Assembly (NCBI GenBank): GCA_023254135.1
Contig: JALQYL010000011.1
Location: 1-36,120 of the forward strand
Direction of reading: 5' to 3'
DNA from: Ilumatobacteraceae bacterium
Lineage (GTDB): Bacteria; Actinomycetota; Acidimicrobiia; Acidimicrobiales; Ilumatobacteraceae
Length of the DNA: 36,120 nucleotides
Both the position numbers and the translations under genes were made by a program. Positions 1-8,837 of this stretch are shown here, in pieces. Below the pieces are notes generated by a model. The model was not told the origin of the DNA, made no database searches, and was given only the letters and a program-made list of their open reading frames with translations. The first letter of the stretch is position 1. The number at the start of each line of letters is the position of its first letter.

Positions 1-480
1 GGTAACGAGCGCGGCGGTCATGCAACCACGCAGCACGTGGAATACACCAAGCAGTTCTGGGAAGGTGTTGAGCTTCTCAAGGCAAAGGGAGTCACCAACG
101 ACCCCACCATTCGCCAGAACCTTGCGTGGGCATTCTCGCACGTCGAAATCATGCGCTTCCAGGGCCTCAAGTTGCTCTCTGAAGTAATGGCTCGTAAAGA
201 ACCAGGCCCGGCAGCTTCTATCAACAAGATGTTCTGGTCCGAGTACGCCCAGAAGTTCACTGCCTTCATGATGAACGCACGCGGTGCCGAGTCGATGCTC
301 ATCGACGACGACACCGATGGCAAGTACGTGGCCGACCGTTGGACAAGTTCATTCTTCCAGCACCGTTCTTCCACCATCTGGGGCGGTACCGCACAGGTCC
401 AGCGCAACATTGTGGGCGAACGAGTTCTTGGTCTTCCCAAAGAGCCAGATCCCAACAAACCACGTCCGAACGCTGAATAA
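1..480 (+). CDS. acyl-CoA dehydrogenase, C-terminal part (5' end outside window)
   Basis: Open from base 1 to the TAA at 478-480, giving about 159 residues of a protein that begins to the left. The final stretch (IWGGTAQVQRNIVGERVLGL) is the typical end of the acyl-CoA dehydrogenase C-terminal helical domain, where the arginine and the GGT.Q segment help bind FAD across the subunit interface. The family oxidises acyl-CoA to 2-enoyl-CoA and passes electrons to ETF in the cytoplasm. The catalytic base and N-terminal domains are not visible, so the substrate class cannot be judged. The GTG at 37 is internal, because conserved-looking sequence continues upstream of it. The gene is followed by a 74-base gap with a new promoter, so it ends its own transcription unit. 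Confidence 0.88.
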   Translation, partial: GNERGGHATTQHVEYTKQFWEGVELLKAKGVTNDPTIRQNLAWAFSHVEIMRFQGLKLLSEVMARKEPGPAASINKMFWSEYAQKFTAFMMNARGAESMLIDDDTDGKYVADRWTSSFFQHRSSTIWGGTAQVQRNIVGERVLGLPKEPDPNKPRPNAE

Positions 481-542
481 TTCAGCCGTATAAGTCACAT
501 GGTGGTCCGCTAGGGCTACCCGTTTGACAAGCGGCACGAAAC

Positions 543-548
543 TAGGGT
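543..548 (+). promoter_or_regulatory. -10 hexamer TAGGGT, leaderless-type promoter of the glycan operon
   Basis: TAGGGT ends 6 bases before the GTG at 555, with no Shine-Dalgarno between them. A TTGACA at 524-529 lies upstream, but its 13-base spacer is too short for a standard -35. The same TAGGGT plus 6 bases precedes the genes at 13770 and 18567. Confidence 0.6.
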
Positions 549-554
549 TTCTCT

Positions 555-2321
555 GTGGTTCGTCGCGTGCGTGAAAAGGTTCAAGGGCTCTCTATGGGCA
601 TCTGGAATCGATTGGACACTTCACAACAGTTTGTGGTGGGCAAGCCCCTGCTCATTGTTGTCGCATGTGTTTCCATCGCTGTTTTGGCGTTCATGGTGTC
701 CGTGGCCATGCGCATGGCCGGGCCCACGGTGCATCCGGATGAATGGGGCTCCCTGATCAACGGTCAGGTGCTTATCGGACACAGTGAAGCCACCATCCCC
801 ACGGGAAGTTTCTATCCCGCCGGATACGGATTGGTAACGGGGTTGGGCGCCTTAATCACCGGCTCGATGTCGGGTTCGTACACGTTTTCGCTGATTGCCA
901 ATGTGTTCTTCGCCATTGCGACTGCTCTCATGGCGGGTTACGTGGCGCAGAAAGCGTTCGGTGCTTCTCGTAACACCCGATGGTTGGTGTCGGCGTTGGT
1001 GTTGGTAATGCCGGGAACATTGGTGAGCGCCATGTTCTCGTGGCCAGAGATTGCGATTCGCCTGGCATACATGTCGCTGGTTCTGGCAGTGGTGACCGTG
1101 TCGCGCAATCGCTCACTGGTACGTGTGAGCGCGCTTGGTTTGTATGTGGGTGTGTTGCCAGGTTTGCATGGTCGATTCACATTGCTCGTTCCCGTGGTGG
1201 GTGCGCTGGTGTTGTGGTGGACCATCACGCGCCTCATTGCTCGGTCCACTGCAGTGGTCACTTTTGTGACCACGATGTGCGGCTACCTGGCAGCACGCAC
1301 GCTGAATCGATTTGTGAAGAGCACGGTGTATCTCGAGAGTTACAACCAGGAAAACCGCCTTCTCGGCAGATTGTTCCGTCCGTCTGTGTGGCCCGCACTG
1401 TTGCGCACCATGGTGGGGCAAAGTTGGTACTTGGTGGCCACTTCCTTCGGTCTTGCTGCAGTGGGCGTCGCGTACGCGGTGATCACATTGAAGAAGTCGG
1501 GATCAATACGCTCCGCAGCCACCAATGCCGAGCGCACCGGTTTGCTCTTTGTTGTTGTTGCAACGGCCTCCGTGATCTTCACCGGTGGATTGCAGTTGCT
1601 GTACGGCAATCGTGGGGATCACCTTATTTATGGTCGATATGTGGAGATGCTCGCGCCTGTTCTCGTGGTGTTGGCATGTGTTGGGTTGGAGAAGAGTTAC
1701 AGAGAATCACAGTTTGCATGGTTCGTGTCCGCCGTTGGAATCTTTGTGTTTGCGGTCTTCTACGTGGTCATCGATGGTGGCGATGGTGTGAAAGCAAGTG
1801 CCATGCGAAAGAGCATCGTGTATCCCAACATCGTGGGTTTTGATTTCGTTCGCTATTTCATCACGCCCACCTTCTTTACATTGGGTGGAGTCTTCTGTGT
1901 GCTCGCATTGGGGTTCTGGTTTGTTTCACGACACTCCGGAGCATGGTCGGTGGTGGCAGTCGCAGTTCTGTTGGGTGTAGGTGTGGTGTATTCAGGTCAG
2001 CGCACCATGCTGTCCCGCACGGATTCACTGGAGAAGTCTGGGCAGTCCATTTCTTACGTGTTGAGTGGAAATCCCACACTCATTGGCTACGACGGAGGAA
2101 TCCGAAACGACATGGCCTACTACTACTTGCGCTACAAATTGCATCCGGTGAAGGTGGTGCGCGAATTCTTCTCGGCGCCCAATGCCCACATTTCCCCCGA
2201 TTACAGCTGCGTGTATGGCTTCGGCAACAAGGCACCGTCGGACGGGGAGTGGGCGATAGTCGCAGATGAGCCTGTACTCCAACGGGTACTGTGGAAACGG
2301 CTCACAGCAGCTCATTGCTAA
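555..2321 (+). CDS. multi-pass membrane protein, GT-C glycosyltransferase-like
   Basis: 588 residues, very hydrophobic, with roughly ten or more membrane segments starting near residue 31 and a hydrophilic tail from about 490. The first predicted outer loop carries HPDEW (residues 60-64). An acidic pair in this loop is a hallmark of GT-C enzymes (PMT/ArnT type) that use polyprenyl-phosphate sugars. The next gene is a DPM-synthase-like GT2 that could supply such a donor, so transfer of a sugar to a lipid or glycan on the outer membrane face is a reasonable inference. The GTG at 555 is preferred over the ATG at 594 because TAGGGT sits 6 bases before it. The sequence family was not recognised precisely, and a polymerase or flippase role cannot be excluded. 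Confidence 0.7.
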   Translation: MVRRVREKVQGLSMGIWNRLDTSQQFVVGKPLLIVVACVSIAVLAFMVSVAMRMAGPTVHPDEWGSLINGQVLIGHSEATIPTGSFYPAGYGLVTGLGALITGSMSGSYTFSLIANVFFAIATALMAGYVAQKAFGASRNTRWLVSALVLVMPGTLVSAMFSWPEIAIRLAYMSLVLAVVTVSRNRSLVRVSALGLYVGVLPGLHGRFTLLVPVVGALVLWWTITRLIARSTAVVTFVTTMCGYLAARTLNRFVKSTVYLESYNQENRLLGRLFRPSVWPALLRTMVGQSWYLVATSFGLAAVGVAYAVITLKKSGSIRSAATNAERTGLLFVVVATASVIFTGGLQLLYGNRGDHLIYGRYVEMLAPVLVVLACVGLEKSYRESQFAWFVSAVGIFVFAVFYVVIDGGDGVKASAMRKSIVYPNIVGFDFVRYFITPTFFTLGGVFCVLALGFWFVSRHSGAWSVVAVAVLLGVGVVYSGQRTMLSRTDSLEKSGQSISYVLSGNPTLIGYDGGIRNDMAYYYLRYKLHPVKVVREFFSAPNAHISPDYSCVYGFGNKAPSDGEWAIVADEPVLQRVLWKRLTAAHC

Positions 2322-2346
2322 CCCACATCGATTGAGGACATTTCTT

Positions 2347-3252
2347 ATGGCTGAGTACCATCCCGACCAGTGCGACGTGAGCGTTGTTCTTCCGGTCTAC
2401 AACGAAAAGGGTCACCTTCGAACTGAAATTGACCGTATTCGCGAGTCATTGGAAGCGTCGAAATACTCCTTTGAGATCATCGTGGTCGACGACGGGTCCA
2501 ATGATGGTTCAGAGACCGAATTGCCCACCATTGAGGGCATCACGCTCATTCGTCACCGACACAACTCGGGAAGTGGTGCGGCGCGTCGTACCGGCACCAC
2601 AGCTGCACGCGGCCGCGTGGTGGTGTGGACAGATGTTGATATGACATACCCCAACAACCTCATTCCTGAACTTGTGGACTCAATGGATGGGTATGACCAT
2701 GTGGTGGGTTGGCGTCAAACCGAAGAAGGTACGCACAAGTTGTTGCGCACACCTGCCAAATGGGTGATTCGTAAACTCGCCAGTTATCTGTCGGAGACGG
2801 ATATTAAAGATCTCAATTCGGGTCTTCGTGCGTTCCGTCGTGATGTGGCCATGCAATACGTGCATGAACTACCAAAGGGCTTCAGCTGTGTCACCACCCT
2901 CACCATGTCATTCTTGGGCAATGGTTATTCCTTGGGCTTTTTCCCCATTGAATATTTCCCACGTGCTGGACGATCGAAATTCCATTGGTTGAAAGACACC
3001 CGCCGATACATCTTGCAGGTAATTCGTATGACGCTTTCGTACAACCCGCTGAAGGTCTTCCTGCCCGTTGGCCTCACCTTGCTGGGTCTCGGTTTGGTGA
3101 AGCTCGGTTTCGACTGGGCAGGTCGTGATTTCAAATTGGCCGCCAACACATTGCTGGTGTTCTTCGCATCGCTGCAAGTGATCACCGTCGGACTGCTGGC
3201 CGATTTAGTGGTGCGTGCCACCAAATCACCCACATCAGTGCCTCCTGCCTGA
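2347..3252 (+). CDS. glycosyltransferase family 2, polyprenyl-phosphate mannosyl/glucosyltransferase-like
   Basis: 301 residues. The GT-A domain begins with VSVVLPVYNE (residues 11-20), has VVDDGSNDGS (46-55) and the metal-binding DVD at 96-98, and ends in two membrane segments (about 237-257 and 265-290). This is the layout of bacterial dolichol-phosphate mannose synthase-like enzymes, which transfer a hexose from a nucleotide sugar to polyprenyl phosphate at the inner membrane face. The ATG at 2347 is chosen because GAGG lies about 10 bases upstream and the family motif starts soon after; an in-frame ATG at 2266 would overlap the previous gene by 56 bases. It is followed 6 bases later by the pyruvyl transferase gene. 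The sugar is unknown. Confidence 0.87.
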   Translation: MAEYHPDQCDVSVVLPVYNEKGHLRTEIDRIRESLEASKYSFEIIVVDDGSNDGSETELPTIEGITLIRHRHNSGSGAARRTGTTAARGRVVVWTDVDMTYPNNLIPELVDSMDGYDHVVGWRQTEEGTHKLLRTPAKWVIRKLASYLSETDIKDLNSGLRAFRRDVAMQYVHELPKGFSCVTTLTMSFLGNGYSLGFFPIEYFPRAGRSKFHWLKDTRRYILQVIRMTLSYNPLKVFLPVGLTLLGLGLVKLGFDWAGRDFKLAANTLLVFFASLQVITVGLLADLVVRATKSPTSVPPA

Positions 3253-3258
3253 TCGTTC

Positions 3259-4503
3259 ATGGTGAATCAAAAACACACCACGAAAGTGGCACTTGTTGGC
3301 GCGGCGTTGTCTGCCAACAAGGGCGCCGCAGCAATGGTGGAAACCGTGGTGGCGCGCCTACCTGAGTCCGTCGGTCCATGCAGATTTTCGCTACTCACCA
3401 CGTATCCCGGTGCTGACGCCGAACACATTCGCCCCGACATGCCCGTGGAAGCTGTTGGGTTGGAGCCCCTTCGATTGGCGCTTGTTGAGTTCCCTGTTGC
3501 TCTGCTCGCTGCTGTCGCGCGACTTCTTCGCTTGCCACTTGGTTGGGTACGGACTCGCGGGTGCAGAGCAATCTTGGATTCTGATGTCGTCGTAGATGTG
3601 GCGGGAATCAGTTTTGCCGATGGTCGGGGAATTCCCATCACGGTGTACAACGCAATCATGACTGGTGTCCCGTTGTTGCTGGGTGTGCCCACGGTGAAGG
3701 CCGCACAAGCGATGGGATCGTTCGATTCACAACCCAATAGGGCCCTGGCAAAGTTGGTGTTGCCCAGGTTGAGTGCAATCTGCGCACGCGGTGCCCGCAC
3801 TCGTGAGCACCTGGACACACTTGGTCTCACAAATGTCGCCGATGTGGCCGATTTGGCTTTCTCGCTCGATGAATCGGCAACATTGCCACCTGCTGTGAAA
3901 TCCCTGCTGCCATCCGAGGGCACATCATTTGTTGTGGTGATGCCCAGTGCGGTGGTGAAGGGTTTGTTCGAATCGCAGGGTGGTCAATACGTGTCGGCCA
4001 TGGTGCGATTGGTGCGCGAAATTCGCATGGCCACACAGTTGCCCGTGGTGATAGTTCCGCACTCCTACCGTGTTGGTCAGGGTGAGGGTCGTATGAATGA
4101 CGGTCCTGTGTGTCGAGAGGTATCTGCTGAATGCGCAGATGACGCACAGGTCATCGGCATTGATGCTGATCTCACGGCAGGGGAACTGCGTCGTATCGTC
4201 TCGCTTTCCACGGTGTTGGTCACATCGCGTTTCCATGCAATGATCTCCGGACTTGCTACCTGTACCCCAACTGTGGTGGTGGGGTGGAGCCACAAGTACC
4301 GAGAAGTTCTGCAAGATTTTGATCTGGTGGACTTCGGAATGGATTCGGCAGAACTTGCGCACCCGGAGCGAATCGTGGAGAAGGTGCAATTTGCGCTTCG
4401 CAATGCTGGTTTACTCTCACAACAAATTGCTTCTGCGCTTCCAGCGGTGCGCGAGAAATCCGCCCGCAACTTCTCTGTTATTGCTGAAGTGGTGAATCAA
4501 TGA
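3259..4503 (+). CDS. polysaccharide pyruvyl transferase family protein (WcaK/CsaB-like)
   Basis: 414 residues. The C-terminal half has the family signature SRFHAMISGL followed by a P-T-V-V-V strand (about residues 319-340), and the N-terminus starts with a short strand and a small-residue turn (GAALSANKGA). Family members transfer pyruvate from phosphoenolpyruvate to a sugar hydroxyl, making an acidic ketal on cell-wall or capsular glycans. The gene begins 6 bases after the GT2 and its TGA overlaps the next ATG (ATGA, 4500-4503), so the pair is probably translationally coupled. Some members of this superfamily beside FrhB-like proteins have no proven pyruvyl transfer activity, so the exact reaction is uncertain. 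Confidence 0.82.
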   Translation: MVNQKHTTKVALVGAALSANKGAAAMVETVVARLPESVGPCRFSLLTTYPGADAEHIRPDMPVEAVGLEPLRLALVEFPVALLAAVARLLRLPLGWVRTRGCRAILDSDVVVDVAGISFADGRGIPITVYNAIMTGVPLLLGVPTVKAAQAMGSFDSQPNRALAKLVLPRLSAICARGARTREHLDTLGLTNVADVADLAFSLDESATLPPAVKSLLPSEGTSFVVVMPSAVVKGLFESQGGQYVSAMVRLVREIRMATQLPVVIVPHSYRVGQGEGRMNDGPVCREVSAECADDAQVIGIDADLTAGELRRIVSLSTVLVTSRFHAMISGLATCTPTVVVGWSHKYREVLQDFDLVDFGMDSAELAHPERIVEKVQFALRNAGLLSQQIASALPAVREKSARNFSVIAEVVNQ

Positions 4504-5855
4504 GTATCACGAACAATTTGCAGGGAGTCATTGACTCTGGAATGTGTATCGGATGCGGTGCATGCGAGATGGTTGATTCGTCGGTTCGTGTCTCACTGAA
4601 CTCCAAGCGCCTCATTTTCGAGCCAGAGACTGCTGGTGGCGAACAGGCCGCATCGGTATGTCCGGCAGTCTCCGTGGATTACGAGGGACTGCAGAAATAC
4701 TTGTTCCCCGGCCAGTCCATCGGACCCTACGGTGTGGTGCGGTCTGTGCATTTGTCGCAGAGCACGAACAATGAACGGAATATGAAGGCGAGTTCCGGTG
4801 GACTCATCAAAGAACTTCTGCGTAGCTTGTTGCGCTCTGGAGACATAGATGGTGTCATCGCGTTGGATCATGTGCAGGGCATTGATTTCGCCGCGCGTTT
4901 AGTCACCACCGAAGCCGACATCGACACGTTGCCCGGTTCGATTTACCACAACCTCAAACAGACATCAGCACTTCAATTGTTGAAGGACACTCCTGGACGC
5001 ATTGCCCTTGTTGCGATTCCGTGTGAATTGGAGGGGTTGTATGCGTGGGTCAAGAATTACGAACCAGAATTGCGTTCCAAAATTGTTCTTACCGTGGGCT
5101 TGTTGTGCGGATGGCAGTATTCGCACCACAGCATCAATGCAATGGGCGAATATCTCGGGTACGACCCTCAGGACATCTCCGATATTTCGTATCGCGGTGG
5201 CGGTCCCGTGGGCAAGCTCACTGTCAACACCACGGACGGGGAGACCTATTCAGCCAGTCGGCGTGTTGATTTCGGGTACCAAGTGGCGTTTGACCGTCAC
5301 TTCAACACCACTCGTTGTCACGTGTGTATCAATCACTCCAATTTCCTGGCCGATTTGGTGGTGGGAGATGCGTGGTTGCCCAGCACGGTGTTCACCAAAA
5401 CCGGCATCAGTCTGGTGATCTGCAGGTCTGAGTTTGCAGAGCGCGCTCACCAACGACTGATTTCTGATGGATCATGCGTGTCCATCGAGGTGTCGGAGGA
5501 CGAAATTCGAGAATCACAGACCGAGCGAGTGGTGTTCGGTGAATTTGCATACGCGTACGCCGACTACTTACGTTCCATCGGAATGCACACACCACAGTTG
5601 CATGGACCGAATGAAGGTTTTGGCACGTTGAAGCCTCGGCGTCAAGCCGCCAAGTTCCACAGAGAACTGGTGCGCAAGCAGGCTCTTATGGCTGCTCGTC
5701 GTTACAAGTACATGAAACTGCGAAAGGGCACACTGGAATTGCGTGGTTACATCATGCGATATGTGCGTTGGTTCATGGTGCGCATCCTGCGCGTAAAGAG
5801 CATCAGTGGTCAACGCAAAGAAATTTCGCGTGACCGCTTCTCAGGCTTCCGCTGA
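4500..5855 (+). CDS. FrhB-like (coenzyme F420 hydrogenase/dehydrogenase beta subunit family) iron-sulfur protein
   Basis: 451 residues. The N-terminus carries one ferredoxin-type set, C16-x2-C19-x2-C22 with C54-P, enough for a single [4Fe-4S] cluster rather than the usual pair. The central region has IPCELEGL, and the end of the FrhB domain has RCHVC followed later by DLVVGDAW, typical of F420-hydrogenase beta-subunit proteins that bind FAD and reduce or oxidise a deazaflavin or ferredoxin. The basic C-terminal tail (about 380-451) is extra. Members of this family often sit beside polysaccharide pyruvyl transferases in glycan clusters, as here with a 4-base overlap. That suggests a redox step on a sugar or lipid carrier, but the reaction is unknown. 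Its last 15 bases overlap the convergent gene. Confidence 0.78.
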   Translation: MSITNNLQGVIDSGMCIGCGACEMVDSSVRVSLNSKRLIFEPETAGGEQAASVCPAVSVDYEGLQKYLFPGQSIGPYGVVRSVHLSQSTNNERNMKASSGGLIKELLRSLLRSGDIDGVIALDHVQGIDFAARLVTTEADIDTLPGSIYHNLKQTSALQLLKDTPGRIALVAIPCELEGLYAWVKNYEPELRSKIVLTVGLLCGWQYSHHSINAMGEYLGYDPQDISDISYRGGGPVGKLTVNTTDGETYSASRRVDFGYQVAFDRHFNTTRCHVCINHSNFLADLVVGDAWLPSTVFTKTGISLVICRSEFAERAHQRLISDGSCVSIEVSEDEIRESQTERVVFGEFAYAYADYLRSIGMHTPQLHGPNEGFGTLKPRRQAAKFHRELVRKQALMAARRYKYMKLRKGTLELRGYIMRYVRWFMVRILRVKSISGQRKEISRDRFSGFR

Positions 5856-6758
5856 GGCCTTGGCCACTATGTTGGCCACCAAAGCCCCCACCAAGTCCAC
5901 TGCAATGAACACCACACGGCTCATCAAGGCGAGGGACACCGCAAGAGGGGTTCCGATTATTCCAGCGGCCAATGACGTGAACATGGCCTCGCGCACGCCG
6001 ATGCCACCAGGAACGCCCACCACCACGAATCCGGCAAGCCATGAACTGGATGTGATGAAAAGCATCTCTGTGAGGCCGATGTGTGCGTTGAATGCTGATG
6101 CAGTGACCGAAGTAGACAGGGACATGAGAATCCACGACGGTACGTGAATGAAGGTGAGCTGCGCCACTCGTTGTGGTTCGGTCAATGTGAGTGCCGTGGG
6201 TGACACTTTCGAAGCCGCTCCCACCACGGCAATCCGCAATCGTTCGTGTGAGAAAACGTAGTAGCCCATGCACAGCCCGATGAAGATCAATGCTGCAATG
6301 GGGCGACGACCTGCTGTGCCGAGGGCGCCTAGAGCAATAGCAACAACTGCACCGAGATAGGTGGTGACCAATGAAAGTCCCGTGCTCGCATACGCGTCCT
6401 TGCGGGGGATGCCGTTTCGTGCGGCCAATTCGGCTCTGCCCACGATGGGCCAAATGCCGCCGGGCACATACTTGCCCAATTGACCTGTGAAGTACCACCG
6501 CATGGCCCGGCGATGACGGACCTCATGTCCTTTGGTGGAGAGCATGCGCACCCAGATCCAGCCGATACTTGTCATCGCTCCAAGGCCCAGGGCCAACGAG
6601 AGCAACAAGTTCGGCGCATGTACCTGGGCGAACGCATCGGTGACGTCGTTCCATTTGGTCACCAATGTCTTGCCAACGAATGCCACACCTGCAATGCCGA
6701 TAGCCGCGCCCAATAGGGGTGCTACGCGCGAGAGAAGAGGGCGTAGCGATGAAGGCAC
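5841..6758 (-). CDS. YbhN/UPF0104-type membrane protein (lysylphosphatidylglycerol synthase TM-region family)
   Basis: 305 residues with about eight membrane segments. Two family signatures are visible: GQLGKYVPGGIWPIVGRAE at residues 92-110 and VGVPGGIGVREA near 248-259. The family matches the membrane part of MprF without the aminoacyltransferase domain, and several members are linked to lipid flipping or glycolipid transport. Convergent with the glycan operon (15-base overlap), it may handle the lipid carrier made there, but this is an inference. The GTG at 6758 is chosen because TAATGT lies 6 bases upstream and no Shine-Dalgarno is present. Confidence 0.83.
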   Translation of the reverse strand: MPSSLRPLLSRVAPLLGAAIGIAGVAFVGKTLVTKWNDVTDAFAQVHAPNLLLSLALGLGAMTSIGWIWVRMLSTKGHEVRHRRAMRWYFTGQLGKYVPGGIWPIVGRAELAARNGIPRKDAYASTGLSLVTTYLGAVVAIALGALGTAGRRPIAALIFIGLCMGYYVFSHERLRIAVVGAASKVSPTALTLTEPQRVAQLTFIHVPSWILMSLSTSVTASAFNAHIGLTEMLFITSSSWLAGFVVVGVPGGIGVREAMFTSLAAGIIGTPLAVSLALMSRVVFIAVDLVGALVANIVAKASAEA

Positions 6759-6764
6759 ACCGAA

Positions 6765-6770
6765 ACATTA
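6765..6770 (-). promoter_or_regulatory. -10 hexamer TAATGT, leaderless-type
   Basis: Read on the minus strand, TAATGT ends 6 bases before the GTG at 6758, which supports that start codon. Confidence 0.5.
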
Positions 6771-6837
6771 CGGCGTGAGGCGAGGTTGGCATGGCACCCC
6801 TGAAATGGGCAAGACTGTGCAAGAGCAGGGGGTTGCT

Positions 6838-8082
6838 ATGCCATTAACCATTGATCAAGCAATCAAGGTGTTTACCGATCCGAGTGCGTATGCCGACGAG
6901 GCACGCTTCTTTGAGGCCTGCGCATTGTTGCGCAAGGAAGCCCCCATTCATCGGTACGAAGACCCCACGGGCGAATTCAATCCGTTCTACGCCATTACCA
7001 GGCATGCCGATGTGCTGGAGATTGAATTGCACAACTCACAATTCATCAATGAGCCTCGTCCGGTTCTTGGACCCGCATCGGGTGATCGTCGCAATGCGGA
7101 GAACGGTCACATGTTGCGCACGCTCATCCATGTAGACGACCCGGAGCATCGTGACCTTCGCGGAGTGACCAGTGATTGGTTTCTGCCGAAAAGCTTGCAG
7201 AAGCTTGACGCGCGGCTCGCAGACCTCGCCAAGCGTTACGTGGACAAAATGGCGTCCATGAACGGCACATGCGACTTCGCTCAAGACATTGCAATGCAAT
7301 TGCCCTTGAATGTGATTCTCGACATTCTGGGATTGCCCGAGTCGGATTATCCGCGCATGCTGAAACTCACGCAAGAACTATTTGGTGCATCCGACGAGGA
7401 ATTGAGCCGTGGTTCTGATCCAGAGGCACTCATTGAAGTCATCAACGACTTCTTTGCGTACTTCACCAAGATCACTGAAGATCGTCGCGCGAATCCCACG
7501 GATGACTTGGCTTCCGTGGTGGCGAATGGTCGTATCAACGGTGAAGAACTCACCATGATGCAGACCATCTCGTACTACGTCATCGCAGCAACTGCGGGTC
7601 ACGACACCACTGCGTCAGCCATTGCTGGTGGATTGCAGGCGCTCATCGAGAACCCTGACCAATTGGAACTTCTGCGCAACGATCCGTCCTTGGTAGCGAC
7701 TGCAGCTGATGAGATCATTCGATGGGTCACACCGGTGAAGCACTTCATGCGTACTGCCACCGAGGACTACACCATCGGTGGCGTCACCATCAAGAAGGGT
7801 GAGTCGGTGTTGTTGTCGTATCCGTCGGCGAACCGTGATGAGACGGTCTTTGAGAACCCCAATACATTCGACATCACTCGCTCTCCGAATAAGCACCTGG
7901 CTTTTGGTTTCGGCGTTCACTACTGCTTGGGCGCCATGCTTGCGCGTATGGAAATCAAGGCAATACTCACCGAATTGATTCCACGTTTGAAGTCGGTGCA
8001 ATTGGCAGGGGAGCCCTCTCTCATGAAGACCACATTTGTGGGTGGATTGAAGCACCTTCCCATCACATACGAGCTGGTTTAA
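6838..8082 (+). CDS. cytochrome P450
   Basis: 414 residues, a normal size for a soluble bacterial P450. The I-helix oxygen-activation motif AGHDTT is at 253-258, the K-helix ExxR at E292-R295, and the haem-binding loop FGFGVHYCLG places the thiolate ligand at C363. The enzyme needs a ferredoxin and reductase (or equivalents), and none lies nearby. The ATG at 6838 is chosen because AGGGGG lies about 6 bases upstream; an in-frame ATG at 6805 would add only 11 residues without recognisable sequence. This is one of the few genes here with a clear Shine-Dalgarno. The substrate is unknown; the lipid-metabolism neighbourhood allows a fatty acid or terpenoid, but this is only a guess. It overlaps the convergent nitrilase gene by 4 bases. 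Confidence 0.93.
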   Translation: MPLTIDQAIKVFTDPSAYADEARFFEACALLRKEAPIHRYEDPTGEFNPFYAITRHADVLEIELHNSQFINEPRPVLGPASGDRRNAENGHMLRTLIHVDDPEHRDLRGVTSDWFLPKSLQKLDARLADLAKRYVDKMASMNGTCDFAQDIAMQLPLNVILDILGLPESDYPRMLKLTQELFGASDEELSRGSDPEALIEVINDFFAYFTKITEDRRANPTDDLASVVANGRINGEELTMMQTISYYVIAATAGHDTTASAIAGGLQALIENPDQLELLRNDPSLVATAADEIIRWVTPVKHFMRTATEDYTIGGVTIKKGESVLLSYPSANRDETVFENPNTFDITRSPNKHLAFGFGVHYCLGAMLARMEIKAILTELIPRLKSVQLAGEPSLMKTTFVGGLKHLPITYELV

Positions 8083-8837
8083 CGCCGATCCTGCAAGAAC
8101 GGAAACTTCTCGCGAGTCGAGGAAACAACGCCGGGGTCCACCTCTGCAAACAGAATGGTTTGCGCGTCACCGCCCTGTGCCAGCACTTCACCCAATGGGT
8201 TAATGATCATGCTGTCGCCTGAATAGTGAAGCCCGCCTCCATCACCCACGCGGTTACAGCCAATCACGTACGCCTGGTTCTCAATGGCACGAGCCCGTAA
8301 GAGCGCCATCCAATGTTCGCGCCTGCTGGCAGGCCAGTTTGCGGGAACGATGTAGAGATCGGTGTCAGGGGCTTGTCGCCAGTACTCATCAGCAAATCGA
8401 AGGTCGTAGCAAACAGAGAGCGATACGCGAAGGTCGCCAACTGCGACTGTTTCTTGTTGTGTTCCGGCACGGAAATGTTTGTCTTCGCCCCCGTATGTAA
8501 ACGGATGAATCTTGTTGTATCGATGTGTTTCTCCGCCGGGAGAAGCAACAATCAACGAGTTGTACGGACGCGGATCATCACTGGCGACCTCTGGGCAACT
8601 TCCCGCAATCCACACGTTGTGTTCACGCGCCATCCGTTGCAAGAACTGAGAGGAGGGCCCGCCATGTTGTTCGCCAATATCATCACGATCAACGACGAAA
8701 CCGGTGGAAAACATCTCAGTGAGCACAATGAACTGGGCACCTACCGCGGCGGCATCTGCAACCAGAATTTCAAGGTGACGAAAATTCGTTTCACGGTCGG
8801 CCCATTGAACGTCGTGTTGTATGGCCGCAACTTTCAT
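8079..8837 (-). CDS. carbon-nitrogen hydrolase (nitrilase superfamily), omega-amidase-like
   Basis: 252 residues with the complete catalytic triad: E41 (LTEMF), K109 (NKIHPF) and C143 (SVCYDLRF). The segment NWPASRREHW followed by RARAIENQAYVIGCNRVG resembles the YafV/Nit2 omega-amidases, which hydrolyse 2-oxoglutaramate or 2-oxosuccinamate to 2-oxo acids and ammonia. Its ATG overlaps the TGA of the aminotransferase gene (ATGA, 8834-8837), indicating coupled translation. Aminotransferase plus omega-amidase is a known pair for glutamine-dependent transamination, for example in methionine salvage. Another short-chain amide or carbamoyl substrate is possible given the molybdenum hydroxylase upstream. 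Confidence 0.87.
   Translation of the reverse strand: MKVAAIQHDVQWADRETNFRHLEILVADAAAVGAQFIVLTEMFSTGFVVDRDDIGEQHGGPSSQFLQRMAREHNVWIAGSCPEVASDDPRPYNSLIVASPGGETHRYNKIHPFTYGGEDKHFRAGTQQETVAVGDLRVSLSVCYDLRFADEYWRQAPDTDLYIVPANWPASRREHWMALLRARAIENQAYVIGCNRVGDGGGLHYSGDSMIINPLGEVLAQGGDAQTILFAEVDPGVVSSTREKFPFLQDRR

Noticed and set aside
524-529. TTGACA as a -35 box for the glycan operon
   Set aside because: The 13-base spacer to TAGGGT is well below the usual 16-18, and other leaderless-type promoters here have no matching -35.
980-1843. 287-codon plus-strand frame inside the GT-C-like gene
   Set aside because: The product is Cys/His/Arg-rich and lacks membrane segments or motifs, while the 555-2321 frame gives a coherent membrane protein with a promoter.
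3267-3923. 218-codon minus-strand frame opposite the pyruvyl transferase gene
   Set aside because: It is a low-complexity Ser/Thr/Ala/Arg product with no motif, opposite a well-supported gene.
6532-6837. N-terminal extension of the P450 frame by 102 codons
   Set aside because: It would run across the divergent YbhN-type gene, and the ATG at 6838 has a clear Shine-Dalgarno with normal P450 length.
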